64,000 nucleotides of DNA from Ammoniphilus sp. YIM 78166. GTDB lineage: Bacteria; Bacillota; Bacilli; Aneurinibacillales; RAOX-1. Each line of letters opens with the position of its first letter. Positions within the stretch are counted from its first letter, which is position 1. Below are positions 43,930-53,096 of the stretch, in pieces. Made by a program: the position numbers and the translations under genes. Below the pieces are notes generated by a model. It searched no databases. It was not told the origin of the DNA and worked only from the letters and a program-made list of their open reading frames with translations. The DNA lies in the NCBI RefSeq assembly GCF_004522215.1, contig NZ_SDLR01000010.1, positions 1-64,000 of the forward strand. Reading direction: 5' to 3'.

Positions 43930-45006
43930 CTATTTCTTGATAATCGCCGCGATTTCTTCTTCCAGCTGCTTGAGGATGGCATCCCCGCGGTCACCAGCTA
44001 GGCTGACATACTTGGCACGGGCCGCTTGGCTCGCTTCCTTGAACGCTGCGCGCTGTTCATCCGTAAGGGTCACGATCTGAATGTCACTTGCTGCCTTGAT
44101 CTTTTCCAATCTTTCATTGTTCAATTTTTCTTGGATATCAAAGGAATGATCTTTTAAGGCATCTACCGTATCCAATACGACCTGCTGATCCTCGGGTGAC
44201 AAAGAGTCGAAGAACTGCGGATTAACCGCTGTGCTTGTGACATACAAGCAGTGATGGGAAAGCGTCAGGTATTTCTGCACCTCATAAAACTTCATTTCCT
44301 CAATAGCGAACATCGGGTTTTCCTGACCCTCGATCATGTTCAGCTGCAGTCCGCTGTACACTTCCATATAAGGAACGGGGGTTGGATTGGCTCCATAGGC
44401 TTCATAAGCCGCTACAATCATAGGAGAGGCCATGGTTCTCATCTTCAAGCCTTTAAAGCCTTCCGGGGTATCCACCGGCTTACTGCTGGTCCAGTCCATG
44501 AACCCTTCCGTCCAATAGCTTAATACCTTAATGTTCTTCTCTTCATAGATCTTGTTCAGCTCTTCATTCAAGGCTTTGCTTTCATTTAGTATTTTCTTGT
44601 TCAATTCCATATCTTCAGAAAATAGAAAGTGCAGAGAAAACAATTGGTTTTCCGGAACTAGCGTACCTGTCGTTCCCGGGGAAGTAATGGCAAACTCGAC
44701 TCCTCCATTCTGCAATAGCTCAGCCTGCTGGGTCGCATCCCCCAATTGACCGACCGGATAAATCTCCACCTTGAATTTTCCGTTTGATTTCTGCTCCAAT
44801 ACTTCTTTAAACTTTTGCGCGTATTGGTCTTGAACGCTTCCAGGAATCTCTTCATGCACCATGCGAACCGTGATGGTTTCATTACCGCCCGCGCCCTCAG
44901 CCGGCTTCGCTGTGCTACCCGTTGAACCGGAAGAACATGCCGTGGTGAAAACCATCAGAGCGGAAAAGAGCGTCAACAATGTGGATTTAGCAGTATATTT
45001 CTTCAT
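43930..45006 (-). CDS. TRAP transporter solute-binding lipoprotein (DctP type)
   Basis: 358 residues. Lipoprotein signal (VFTTACSSGS, Cys near 24) and a DctP fold: AQKFKEVLEQKSNGKFKVEIYPVGQLGD near 65-90, the substrate-Arg region KGLKMRTMASPM and GLQLNMIEGQENP. Captures the substrate outside the cell for DctQM. Ectoine-type binding (aromatic box plus the conserved Arg) cannot be judged by eye. Confidence 0.9.
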   Translation of the reverse strand: MKKYTAKSTLLTLFSALMVFTTACSSGSTGSTAKPAEGAGGNETITVRMVHEEIPGSVQDQYAQKFKEVLEQKSNGKFKVEIYPVGQLGDATQQAELLQNGGVEFAITSPGTTGTLVPENQLFSLHFLFSEDMELNKKILNESKALNEELNKIYEEKNIKVLSYWTEGFMDWTSSKPVDTPEGFKGLKMRTMASPMIVAAYEAYGANPTPVPYMEVYSGLQLNMIEGQENPMFAIEEMKFYEVQKYLTLSHHCLYVTSTAVNPQFFDSLSPEDQQVVLDTVDALKDHSFDIQEKLNNERLEKIKAASDIQIVTLTDEQRAAFKEASQAARAKYVSLAGDRGDAILKQLEEEIAAIIKK

Positions 45007-45036
45007 TTTTCAAATTCCCCCTATTTTTTCTTCGAC

Positions 45037-45768
45037 TCACATGAATCCGGCATACCTCTTCTTTACCACGGCGGAATAGACATAATTGATCATGGTGATG
45101 TAATCAAATACCGGAAGGTTAACCGCTTTCTGTACAGCCTCGGCATACGGCGGTAGCATGCTGCATTCAAGCAGAATCGCTTGGACTAAGGGGTCTTCTT
45201 CTACCATTTGCTTGGCAACTGCTACGACTTCTTTTTCGATCTCGATGGAATTCAAAAAACCTTCCTCTGCCAGCGCCGCGGAGTAGAAATGGGGCTGATC
45301 CTGCAGCCCCTTCACACGGATGCCGATCCCTGGATGGATCCCCACGGCGTTGAGCAGTGTCGAATCAAGGACTTGGGAACTGGCGCATAGGATCCCCACC
45401 TTTTCCTCCGCACGAAGCATGCGGGAGATGAACGGCACTTGGAGAAGGCTTGACATGAACACCGGCACTTCCAGATGCTCTGCCAGTTCCCGCTGGAACA
45501 GAGCCATATACCCGCAATCTCCTGTAATGGCTTTGACTCCGTCCGCGACAAGCTGCTCGCCGGCTTGCTTCACCGCGTCCAGCAAGGACATGTCCTTGCT
45601 GAACAACCGGTCTACGGTAAAATCCTTGACGGTCTGGTACCGAACCGGGAAGCTGTACGTCGAGGCATTGCCTACATCTCCGGGGATAAATGGCGCATAG
45701 GTTTCGAGCATGAGGATGCCAATCGCTTCCCCATAACTGACTTGGCCTTTCCTAGCTCTATAGACCAT
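45037..45768 (-). CDS. Asp/Glu racemase-superfamily protein (EutA-like role?)
   Basis: 243 residues. Two conserved cysteines in the usual places: ITGDCGYMALFQ (near 84) and LLECSMLPPYA (near 200). The superfamily includes Asp/Glu and hydantoin racemases, maleate isomerase, arylmalonate decarboxylase and EutA of ectoine gene clusters. It is not obviously EutA itself, so a related role is inferred only from the doeA gene 15 bases upstream and the TRAP genes downstream. Confidence 0.75.
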   Translation of the reverse strand: MVYRARKGQVSYGEAIGILMLETYAPFIPGDVGNASTYSFPVRYQTVKDFTVDRLFSKDMSLLDAVKQAGEQLVADGVKAITGDCGYMALFQRELAEHLEVPVFMSSLLQVPFISRMLRAEEKVGILCASSQVLDSTLLNAVGIHPGIGIRVKGLQDQPHFYSAALAEEGFLNSIEIEKEVVAVAKQMVEEDPLVQAILLECSMLPPYAEAVQKAVNLPVFDYITMINYVYSAVVKKRYAGFM

Positions 45769-45782
45769 ATCTTCCCGCTCCT

Positions 45783-46952
45783 TTATTTGATGAACAATTG
45801 CCTAGGGAAGTTCGCTAGCGTTTCGCAGCCGGTTTCCGTCACGCGGAACGTTTCGCTGATTTCCACCCCATACTTGTCCAGCCAGATTCCAGGAATCATG
45901 TGGAACGTCATATTCGGCTGAAGGATCGTTCGATCTCCAGGCCTGATGCTCGCCGTATGCTCGCCCCAATCCGGGGGATAGTTCACCCCTGTGGAGTAGC
46001 CAATGCGAGAATCTTTTTTGAAGCCGCTCTTTTCAATGGATGTTCTCCAAGCCAGCTCCACTTCCTCACACGTCGCTCCAGGCTTGACCGCAGCTAAAGC
46101 TGCCTCAATTCCTTCGATGACTACTTCCGCCAAATCCTTGATTTTTTGTTCCGGTTCCCCGATGACCACCGTTCTCGCCAACGGAGAATGGTAGCGCTGG
46201 TGGCAGCCGGCCAGCTCCAAGATCACCGGATCGCCCTTGCGATATTTCTGGTCCGTCCAAGTCAAGTGAGGGGTATTGGTTTTTTCTCCGGAAGGCAGAA
46301 GCGGAACAATCGCCGGATAGTCTCCGCCATAGCTTTCCGTTCCGCTGATTTGGGCATGGTAGATTTTCGCCACCACATCACACTCCCGGATCCCCTCTTC
46401 AATCGATTCGATCCCGATGCGCATGGCGTTTTCTACGATTTTGGCCGCTCTCTTCATATAAACAATCTCTTGGTCTGACTTCACGATCCGAACCCAATTC
46501 ACAAGGTTGGTCCCATTCTTGAACTGGGCGTTCTGCAAGCCCTGCTTGAGGCTTTCATAGCATTGAGCCGTGAAATAATAGGCATCCATCTCTACCGCGA
46601 TGGTTTTATTCCCTTGTCCCCTGCTGTCCAACAGCTGCGCCACATAATCCATGGGATGCTTCACCGTGTTGTGCACGTAATCATCAGGGTAAGCGACGAT
46701 ATGGTCGGAGTCGATCCACGCGGTCGCAACCGCCGCGGTTGCATCCATCCCCCTTCCAACCCAAGTCGGCTGCTCTTCATCCAATCGCACGATCAGCAAT
46801 TGATGAACATAAAACGACCAGCCGTCATATCCGGAGAGATAATTCATGTTGGCCGGATCGGTCACTAGTAAGACGTCGATGCCCTGTTCGGCCATTCTTT
46901 GCTTGGTTTGATTCATTCTTTTACGATATTCTGCCACTTCAAAAAGAGCCAT
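45783..46952 (-). CDS. doeA: ectoine hydrolase-like M24 protein, copy 1
   Basis: 389 residues from the ATG at 46952 (GGGAGG eight bases upstream; the ORF extends farther but through regulatory sequence). Creatinase/prolidase pita-bread fold: MNYLSGYDGWSFYVHQ at residues 35-50 matches DoeA. The usual M24 metal aspartates are replaced (LELAGCHQRYHSPLART), as in the non-metal creatinases. DoeA opens the ectoine ring to N-acetyl-diaminobutyrate. Similar over its whole length to the second copy at 54.1-55.3 kb. Substrate (ectoine or hydroxyectoine) is inferred from family and neighbours. Confidence 0.85.
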   Translation of the reverse strand: MALFEVAEYRKRMNQTKQRMAEQGIDVLLVTDPANMNYLSGYDGWSFYVHQLLIVRLDEEQPTWVGRGMDATAAVATAWIDSDHIVAYPDDYVHNTVKHPMDYVAQLLDSRGQGNKTIAVEMDAYYFTAQCYESLKQGLQNAQFKNGTNLVNWVRIVKSDQEIVYMKRAAKIVENAMRIGIESIEEGIRECDVVAKIYHAQISGTESYGGDYPAIVPLLPSGEKTNTPHLTWTDQKYRKGDPVILELAGCHQRYHSPLARTVVIGEPEQKIKDLAEVVIEGIEAALAAVKPGATCEEVELAWRTSIEKSGFKKDSRIGYSTGVNYPPDWGEHTASIRPGDRTILQPNMTFHMIPGIWLDKYGVEISETFRVTETGCETLANFPRQLFIK

Positions 46953-46986
46953 GCCCTTTGCCTCCCAAACCAATATCTTCTGCACT

Positions 46987-47002
46987 TTGTGATCTATCAC
47001 AA
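46987..47002. promoter_or_regulatory. palindrome in the doeA copy 1 leader
   Basis: TTGTGATCTATCACAA: seven-base arms with two central bases. It resembles CRP/FNR-family half-sites but with a shorter centre than usual. Lies 35 bases before the doeA ATG. Confidence 0.45.
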
Positions 47003-47008
47003 GGATAA

Positions 47009-47061
47009 ATATACCAGTATATACTTTTGCATATACTATAATTGTTAGATTTTCTGCCCAA
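47009..47061 (-). promoter_or_regulatory. promoter and palindromic operator of doeA copy 1
   Basis: Minus-strand TTGGGC (47061-47056), 17 bases, TAGTAT (47038-47033). The palindrome ATATAC-CA-GTATAT (47009-47022) sits at the expected transcription start, as for a GntR-like repressor site. This suggests that doeA-1, the racemase, TRAP and malic enzyme genes form their own unit. Confidence 0.5.
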
Positions 47062-47069
47062 CTTTTCGA

Positions 47070-47954
47070 TTACCAGCCTCTAACCGCCATTTTTTCGTTT
47101 TCCAGCAAAGTCGAGATTTCAATCCCCTTCATAGGATTACCCAAGTTGGTGGATAATTTGGCAATCAGATCATAGTCCTCATAGTGGGTCGTCGCCGCCA
47201 CAATGGAGCGGGCGAATTTTTCAGGGTTTTCCGACTTGAAGATCCCGGAACCTACGAACACCCCATCGGAGCCCAAGTGCATCATCAAAGCGGCGTCTGC
47301 CGGAGTAGCGACCCCTCCTGCGGCAAAGTTCACGACTGGCAACTTTCCGTTCCTGTGGATATACTCGACCAGCTCATAAGGAGCCCCAAGATTCTTGGCT
47401 TCGGCCATTAGCTCGTCATAGGCCATGGATTGGATCTTGCGGATCTGGCTTTGCATCATGCGCTGATGGCGGACCGCTTCCACGATATTGCCGGTGCCCG
47501 GCTCCCCTTTGGTGCGGATCATAGATGCCCCTTCTCCGATTCGGCGCAACGCTTCTCCGATATCTCGCGCACCGCATACAAAAGGGACGGTGAATGCTTT
47601 TTTATTGATATGGAAAACCTCATCTGCCGGCGTCAGGACTTCGCTTTCATCGATATAGTCTACGCCTAGAGATTCGAGCACCTTGGCCTCAACGAAATGG
47701 CCAATGCGAGCCTTCGCCATAACCGGGATCGAAACGGCTTTCACCACTTCTTCCACAATCGTCGGGTCCGCCATGCGGGCCACTCCACCTGCCGCCCGAA
47801 TGTCGGAAGGGACTCGCTCAAGCGCCATCACCGCTACAGCTCCTGCCGCCTCGGCGATTCTTGCTTGCTCGGCATTGACCACATCCATGATCACGCCGCC
47901 CTTCTGCATTTCTGCCATACCGCGCTTTACCATTACCGTTCCAACTTCAATCAT
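47070..47954 (-). CDS. pdxS: pyridoxal 5'-phosphate synthase subunit PdxS
   Basis: 294 residues from the ATG at 47954, eight bases after AGGAGG. Highly conserved family: VKRGMAEMQKGGVIMDV, catalytic Lys in VMAKARIGHFVEA and ARIIRTKGEPGTG-type segment ASMIRTKGEPGTGN. Makes PLP from ribose 5-phosphate, glyceraldehyde 3-phosphate and ammonia supplied by PdxT. No pdxT is adjacent. In this island it would feed PLP to the EutB-like dehydratase and the gamma-lyase-like enzyme. Confidence 0.95.
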   Translation of the reverse strand: MIEVGTVMVKRGMAEMQKGGVIMDVVNAEQARIAEAAGAVAVMALERVPSDIRAAGGVARMADPTIVEEVVKAVSIPVMAKARIGHFVEAKVLESLGVDYIDESEVLTPADEVFHINKKAFTVPFVCGARDIGEALRRIGEGASMIRTKGEPGTGNIVEAVRHQRMMQSQIRKIQSMAYDELMAEAKNLGAPYELVEYIHRNGKLPVVNFAAGGVATPADAALMMHLGSDGVFVGSGIFKSENPEKFARSIVAATTHYEDYDLIAKLSTNLGNPMKGIEISTLLENEKMAVRGW

Positions 47955-48032
47955 CTTCTTATCCTCCTTATGTCTCGAGCGGAGGAACAAAAGCTGTTCC
48001 TCCTCCTCTCCTCGCTGTAATCCTTATTTTTA

Positions 48033-49484
48033 TTATTTAGGCAGTTTAAAGCAAACGACTTTCGGTTCTGTCATCTCATGGATGGCAAATTGAATGCCTT
48101 CGCGGCCAAGCCCGGAGCCCTTCACTCCGCCAAACGGCATCGCATCGATCCGATAATCCGTACTGTCATTAATCATCACTCCGCCTACTTCTAAGTGTTT
48201 AATCGCAGAGAAAGCTTTTTCCAGATTGCTGGTAAAGATCCCGGCCTGCAATCCATAATCCGCGCTATTCGACTGCTGAATCGCAGCCTCTAAATCCGAC
48301 ACCGGGTACAGCATCACGACTGGGCCAAACACTTCTTCCTTGGCTAGCGTGCAATCTTCCGGCAAATCGGCCAGCACCGTAGGGGAATAGAAGGCGCCGT
48401 TGCGCTCTCCGCCGCAAATCAGCGTAGCTCCTTTTTCAATGGCTTCATTCACCCACGTTTCTACGCGAATCGCTTCTTTTTCCGTAATCATCGGCCCCAT
48501 GTCGGTCCATTCCGAAAGCTTATCCCCTGTGCGGTATTGCTTCGTGCGGGCCGTAAACTTGTCCTTGAATGTATCGAAGATGCTTTCCTCAATATACACG
48601 CGCTGCACGCCCAAGCAATTCTGCCCGGCTGCCCAGAACGCTCCGGAAACGGTCGATTCTACCGCTTCTTCCAAATCCGCATCGGCTAGCACGATCACCG
48701 GCGAGTTGGAGCCCAGCTCCATTCCGATCTTTTTTAATCCGGCTTTGCGACTGATATCCAAGCCTGCTTGCGAGCCCCCCGTAAAGGAAATCATGCGTAC
48801 AGCCGGATGGGTAACCAAAACATCCCCAATCTCGCTTCCATTCCCTGTAATGACCGTGAGCACCTGTGGCGGAAGACCCGCTTCCAGCAAGGCTTCGGCC
48901 AGCAAAATAGCGCTTAGTGGGGTGACCGTTGCCGGCTTGACGATGATCGCATTTCCTGAAGCAATGGCCGGCCCTACTTTGTGGGCGACTAGGTTGAGGG
49001 GGTCATTGAATGGCGTGATTGCGGCAATCAGCCCAATCGGAAAACGGTAATAGTACCCCATCCGGTTCTCGCTTCCCGGCATCTGGTCAAACGGAATCGT
49101 TTCGCCATGAATCCGTCTCGCCTCTTCCGCGCTGATCCGAATGGTCTCGATGCAGCGGGTCACCTCTTTGCGGGCTTCGCGGATCGTTTTGCTGCCTTCG
49201 CGGGCAATCGTGGTGGCATACTCTTCCTTGCGGCGCTCGATGATATCTGCAGTCTTGTTCAGAATTGCGATTCGTTGGTGAACCGGCATCTCAGCAGCAA
49301 TCTTCACGCCCTCTTTGGCCGCCTCAATCGCCTTCGCCATCTCCTCGGCTGTCGCTGCCGGAACCGTATCGATCAGGCTGTTATCCTGTGGATCGCGAAC
49401 TTCGATGACGCGCTCGCTGCTCACCCATTTTCCAGCTATGTGCATTTGTTTGCCTTGTACCTTTGTTCTCACGGATATAACCAT
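48033..49484 (-). CDS. aldehyde dehydrogenase (DoeC-like role)
   Basis: 483 residues. PFNDPLNLVAHKVGPA, FTGGSQAG, catalytic Glu in MELGSNSPV and Cys in AAGQNCLGVQRVY. In ectoine degradation DoeC oxidises aspartate semialdehyde to aspartate; this enzyme is the candidate for that step. A diverged homologue of the gabD-like protein at 4.8-6.2 kb. A GTG or a later ATG (MHIAGKW) could also be the start. Confidence 0.85.
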   Translation of the reverse strand: MVISVRTKVQGKQMHIAGKWVSSERVIEVRDPQDNSLIDTVPAATAEEMAKAIEAAKEGVKIAAEMPVHQRIAILNKTADIIERRKEEYATTIAREGSKTIREARKEVTRCIETIRISAEEARRIHGETIPFDQMPGSENRMGYYYRFPIGLIAAITPFNDPLNLVAHKVGPAIASGNAIIVKPATVTPLSAILLAEALLEAGLPPQVLTVITGNGSEIGDVLVTHPAVRMISFTGGSQAGLDISRKAGLKKIGMELGSNSPVIVLADADLEEAVESTVSGAFWAAGQNCLGVQRVYIEESIFDTFKDKFTARTKQYRTGDKLSEWTDMGPMITEKEAIRVETWVNEAIEKGATLICGGERNGAFYSPTVLADLPEDCTLAKEEVFGPVVMLYPVSDLEAAIQQSNSADYGLQAGIFTSNLEKAFSAIKHLEVGGVMINDSTDYRIDAMPFGGVKGSGLGREGIQFAIHEMTEPKVVCFKLPK

Positions 49485-49503
49485 CCCTCTCCCGCCTTCC
49501 TGG

Positions 49504-50544
49504 TTAAAGTTGCTGACGATGAATGTTGATCAAATCAATCAATAAGGAAAATCCAGTTTCCGTACGGCCCGCGCCTGCTCCGACAAGCGTAATCGGGCCG
49601 GCCAAGTCGCATTGGTAGGTCACGGCATTGGTTGCGCCCATAATTCCTGCCAGCGGATCCGTCATCGGAATCGCTTCTGGCCCTACTTTGGCGATCACCT
49701 TGTCTCCGTCCTTGCTTATTCTGGCTAACAGCTTCCAGCGTTTCCCTTCCGCTTGGGCCCATTCGATATCTCTAGGCGTCAGGTGACTGATCCCCTCGCA
49801 AGCCACATCTTCCCGCTTCAGCGGTACATTCATCACCACATTCGCCAGAATCACCACTTTGTACTGCGCATCATAGCCTTCCACATCGCTGGTCGGATCG
49901 GCTTCGGCGTAGCCCAGCTCTTGCGCTTGCTTCAAGGCCGCCTCATAGGTTAAGCCTTCTTCCATCTTAGTCAGGATGTAGTTAGTCGTTCCGTTGAGGA
50001 TCCCGACGATTACCTGAATCTCGTTTCCGGCCAACGTGGTAATCGGCATCCGGAGCGCAGGGGTTCCGCTCATCACGGTTCCTTCATAGCCCCAGCGGAC
50101 CTCGTGCTTCTTCGCCAATTGGGATAATTCCTGATAAGCAAGGGCAACCGGCCCTTTATTGCTCATTACCACGTTCTTTCCGCTTTCGAAGGCGGCGCGG
50201 CAATGGTCGATAGCCGGCTGGCCCGTCTTCACATCCGTAAATGTGATCTCCACAATCGTATCCGCATTGCTTTCCCGGATGGTCCGGAAGCTGTCCCATC
50301 CTCGGATCAAGCCGGGAGTATCCGGATAAGCATCCAATGTTCCCGTCTCTTTTACTGCCTTTAAGGCGTCATTCAAGTTTAAGCCTTCCGGATCGTAAAT
50401 CGATCCTTTCATTAGGTCTGCAATGGCTACCACCTTAGCGTCAAATCCGCATTCGGCTTGAAGTGCTTCGCCTTTGTCGCGAAGAATCTCCACTAGCCCT
50501 TGTCCGACCACTCCAAACCCCAGCAGTGCAATCTTGTGTGGCAT
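49504..50544 (-). CDS. homoserine dehydrogenase-like oxidoreductase (no ACT domain)
   Basis: 346 residues. NAD(P) fold LGFGVVGQGLVEIL, catalytic region NKGPVALAYQELSQLA, GILNGTTNYILTKM and the Lys/Asp segment EADPTSDVEGYDAQYK. It lacks the C-terminal ACT domain of threonine-sensitive enzymes, as expected for a catabolic form. It could reduce aspartate semialdehyde to homoserine or act on a related semialdehyde from hydroxyectoine. Its place between the deacetylase and aldehyde dehydrogenase genes supports a role in the same pathway. Confidence 0.85.
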   Translation of the reverse strand: MPHKIALLGFGVVGQGLVEILRDKGEALQAECGFDAKVVAIADLMKGSIYDPEGLNLNDALKAVKETGTLDAYPDTPGLIRGWDSFRTIRESNADTIVEITFTDVKTGQPAIDHCRAAFESGKNVVMSNKGPVALAYQELSQLAKKHEVRWGYEGTVMSGTPALRMPITTLAGNEIQVIVGILNGTTNYILTKMEEGLTYEAALKQAQELGYAEADPTSDVEGYDAQYKVVILANVVMNVPLKREDVACEGISHLTPRDIEWAQAEGKRWKLLARISKDGDKVIAKVGPEAIPMTDPLAGIMGATNAVTYQCDLAGPITLVGAGAGRTETGFSLLIDLINIHRQQL

Positions 50545-50567
50545 CTTTCGTCCGCTCCCTTCTCTTT

Positions 50568-51785
50568 CTATTTCTTTAATTGATATTGCCCTTCAAGAAA
50601 CCGCTTGGCGATCTCTGCCAGAATGGTGACTCCCATCGGCAAGCATCTCTCATCAATATCAAAAATTGGCGTGTGCAGCTCTCTCTTGATTCCGTCCGGC
50701 AAGGCACATCCCAGGAAAAACATCGCGGCCGGCACCCTTTGGGCCATATAGGCAAAATCTTCTCCCCCCAGCCCAAATGGGGTATGCACCAGTCGGCAGT
50801 CCGGATACAGGTCTTGAAGGGTTTGCTTGATCCACTCATTTACGGTCTCATCATTTTTTAAAGCTGGCTCTCCCCGCTGCGCGTGGAAGGTATAGCTTCC
50901 GCCCAGAATATCCACTAAGGAAAAAACTTTCTCCACTTCTGTGATGAGCTGTTCCCTTACCTCAGGGGTATAGCTGCGAAGCGTTCCTTGAACCGTCACT
51001 TCAGAAGGAATGATATTGCTCGCAGATCCCGCATGAATCTGCCCCACACTGACAACAGCTGCATCCAGCGGAGACACTTTTCTCGATACGATGCCATGAA
51101 GGGCTTGGAGAACCGGGCCGAGCATCCAAATGGGGTCGGTACCCAAATGAGGGTAGGCTCCATGGCCTCCCGTACCGAATATCTTGGCATCGAATACATC
51201 GACATTCGCCATACTATAGCCGGCATTCACCTGAATTTCACCCACTGGATTTTCCGGACTCATGTGAAGGGCGATGGCACAATCCACCCCGTCTAAAACG
51301 CCCGCACGGATCATATGCACCGCTCCGGTTAAGCCATTCTCATCCGTCGACTCTTCGGCAGGCTGAAAAATGAATTTCACTGTCCCTGTTAACTCTTGGC
51401 GTTCAAACCTTTCTGCCAGGACGTGGGCCACACCGAGTAAAATCGAGGTATGCGCATCATGACCGCAAGCGTGCATAACCCCTTCCTGCTGCGAACGATA
51501 GGGAGTTTGGTTCTCTTCCATAATCGGCAAGGCATCCATATCGGCCCGAAGCGCAATCGTCGGTCCAACCCCTGCGGACAACGTTCCGACCACCGCGGTC
51601 GGGTAGCCAACTCCGGTTTCAACGGCCATTCCGGGAATCGTTTTCAAAATATCGGCCACAAACTGCGATGTACGGTATTCCTGATAGCTAAGCTCCGGAT
51701 GGCTGTGGAGCTGTTGCCGCCATTCCGCGACTTTTCCTGAGAGTTCCTGTGCCTTTTCTGCAATGGAATCATAAAGCGTTGCCAA
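50568..51785 (-). CDS. M20-family amidohydrolase, probable N-acetyl-diaminobutyrate deacetylase (DoeB2 role)
   Basis: 405 residues. Metal-binding residues in ALRADMDALPI and HACGHDAHTS (near 105), Glu pair in FIFQPAEESTDENG, and GGEDFAYMAQRVP near the end. Start is TTG with AGAGGTG eight bases upstream. The family removes acyl groups from amino acids. Next to DoeA it fits the deacetylation of N-acetyl-2,4-diaminobutyrate; the classical DoeB belongs to another family. Confidence 0.85.
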   Translation of the reverse strand: MATLYDSIAEKAQELSGKVAEWRQQLHSHPELSYQEYRTSQFVADILKTIPGMAVETGVGYPTAVVGTLSAGVGPTIALRADMDALPIMEENQTPYRSQQEGVMHACGHDAHTSILLGVAHVLAERFERQELTGTVKFIFQPAEESTDENGLTGAVHMIRAGVLDGVDCAIALHMSPENPVGEIQVNAGYSMANVDVFDAKIFGTGGHGAYPHLGTDPIWMLGPVLQALHGIVSRKVSPLDAAVVSVGQIHAGSASNIIPSEVTVQGTLRSYTPEVREQLITEVEKVFSLVDILGGSYTFHAQRGEPALKNDETVNEWIKQTLQDLYPDCRLVHTPFGLGGEDFAYMAQRVPAAMFFLGCALPDGIKRELHTPIFDIDERCLPMGVTILAEIAKRFLEGQYQLKK

Positions 51786-51848
51786 TGTTTCTTCACCTCT
51801 GCCTGGATTATAAGGGGCAGCAGTTGGCAGCCGCCCCTCGTTTTCAAC

Positions 51849-53072
51849 TTAGTTTTCTTCGGTTACAGCCACTTGCAGCTGCGCTTCTAAGTACGCGAAT
51901 GCCTGCTCCAGGTCAGCAATCAAATCCTCGGTATCCTCGATCCCTACAGCCAGACGTACCAATCCTTCAGCAATTCCTACCGCTTTGCGCTCTTCTGGCG
52001 TACATTCTACGTGGCTCGTCGTACGGGCAGGGCCGTAGGTGGTCTCAACCGCTCCCAAATTCGCTGCACGGTTGGCGTACTGGAGCTTCGGCAAAAAGTG
52101 TCTTACAGAATCCATGCCGCCCTTGACTTCAAAGCTGAGCATGCCGCCAAATCCGCGCATTTGCTTTTTCGCGATATCGTGGTTGACATGCGTTTCTAAA
52201 CCAGGGTAGTACACCGCTTCAACCAGCTCTTTCGTTTGCAGATACTTCGCGATTTCCATCGCGCTTTTCGCTTGCTGAAGGACGCGAAGCTTCAAGGTTT
52301 TCATTCCTCTAAGGATTAAGTAGGCAGCCCACGGATCCATCGTGGCTCCATTGATTTCACGATAGTGATAGATTTGCTTGACTAGCTTGTGGTCTCCGCA
52401 AACTAATCCGCCCAGCGCGTCCGCATGTCCGCCTAAGAACTTCGTAGCGCTATGGATGACCAGGTCTGCACCCAATTGCAGCGGATTCTGGTTAATCGGA
52501 GTCGCGAACGTATTATCTACAACCACGAGGGCTCCTACTTCGTGTCCGGCTTTTGCCATGGCTTCGATATCTGTAATTTTCACCGTCGGATTCGTTGGTG
52601 TCTCCAAGTAAAGGATCTTGCAGCCTTTCGCTACTTCTGCTGCGATGGCCTCGTGGTTTCCGGTTTCGCACAATACAACTTCTATTCCCATCTGCGGAAG
52701 GAATTCGGTAAAGATCTTATTGGTTCCGCCATACGTATCTTTAATCGAAACAATGCGATCTCCCGGTCTCAAGAACGTATAGAGGGTGTTGCTGATTGCC
52801 GCCATTCCGGTCGAAAAGCTGGTCGCATCTTCCGATCCTTCAAGAATCTTGATTTTGTCTTCAAGAGCTTGAACCGTCGGATTGGTGTTGCGCCCGTAGA
52901 TATGCCCTTTCTTCTTTTCTGTCGCGACGTCGTACCATTCATCCATGTCATCGTAGCCGTAAGCAACACTAACTACAACGGGAACCTGAGTTGCCCCATG
53001 CACCAAATAATCCTGCTCGCCTGCCCATACCGTTTTTGTTCCTACATTTGCTTTATCGAAGTTCTTTGCCAT
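51849..53072 (-). CDS. cystathionine/methionine gamma-lyase-family PLP enzyme
   Basis: 407 residues from the ATG at 53072 (GAGGAGAG eight bases upstream). Cys/Met-metabolism PLP family: YGRNTNPTVQALEDKI, FSTGMAAIS, YGGTNKIF, PTNPTVKITDI, and PLP-Lys in VIHSATKFLGGHAD. Members catalyse gamma- or beta-elimination and replacement. Sulfur metabolism is the usual role, but it sits inside the island, so a gamma-elimination on diaminobutyrate or homoserine-like intermediates is possible (inference). Confidence 0.85.
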   Translation of the reverse strand: MAKNFDKANVGTKTVWAGEQDYLVHGATQVPVVVSVAYGYDDMDEWYDVATEKKKGHIYGRNTNPTVQALEDKIKILEGSEDATSFSTGMAAISNTLYTFLRPGDRIVSIKDTYGGTNKIFTEFLPQMGIEVVLCETGNHEAIAAEVAKGCKILYLETPTNPTVKITDIEAMAKAGHEVGALVVVDNTFATPINQNPLQLGADLVIHSATKFLGGHADALGGLVCGDHKLVKQIYHYREINGATMDPWAAYLILRGMKTLKLRVLQQAKSAMEIAKYLQTKELVEAVYYPGLETHVNHDIAKKQMRGFGGMLSFEVKGGMDSVRHFLPKLQYANRAANLGAVETTYGPARTTSHVECTPEERKAVGIAEGLVRLAVGIEDTEDLIADLEQAFAYLEAQLQVAVTEEN

Positions 53073-53096
53073 CTTCCACACTCTCCTCTTCTGTTA

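Noticed and set aside
42018..45006. C4-dicarboxylate uptake as the TRAP function
   Set aside because: Cannot be excluded, and malic enzyme is adjacent, but doeA and the racemase gene are co-transcribed and known ectoine transporters are TRAP systems, so ectoine-type uptake is preferred.
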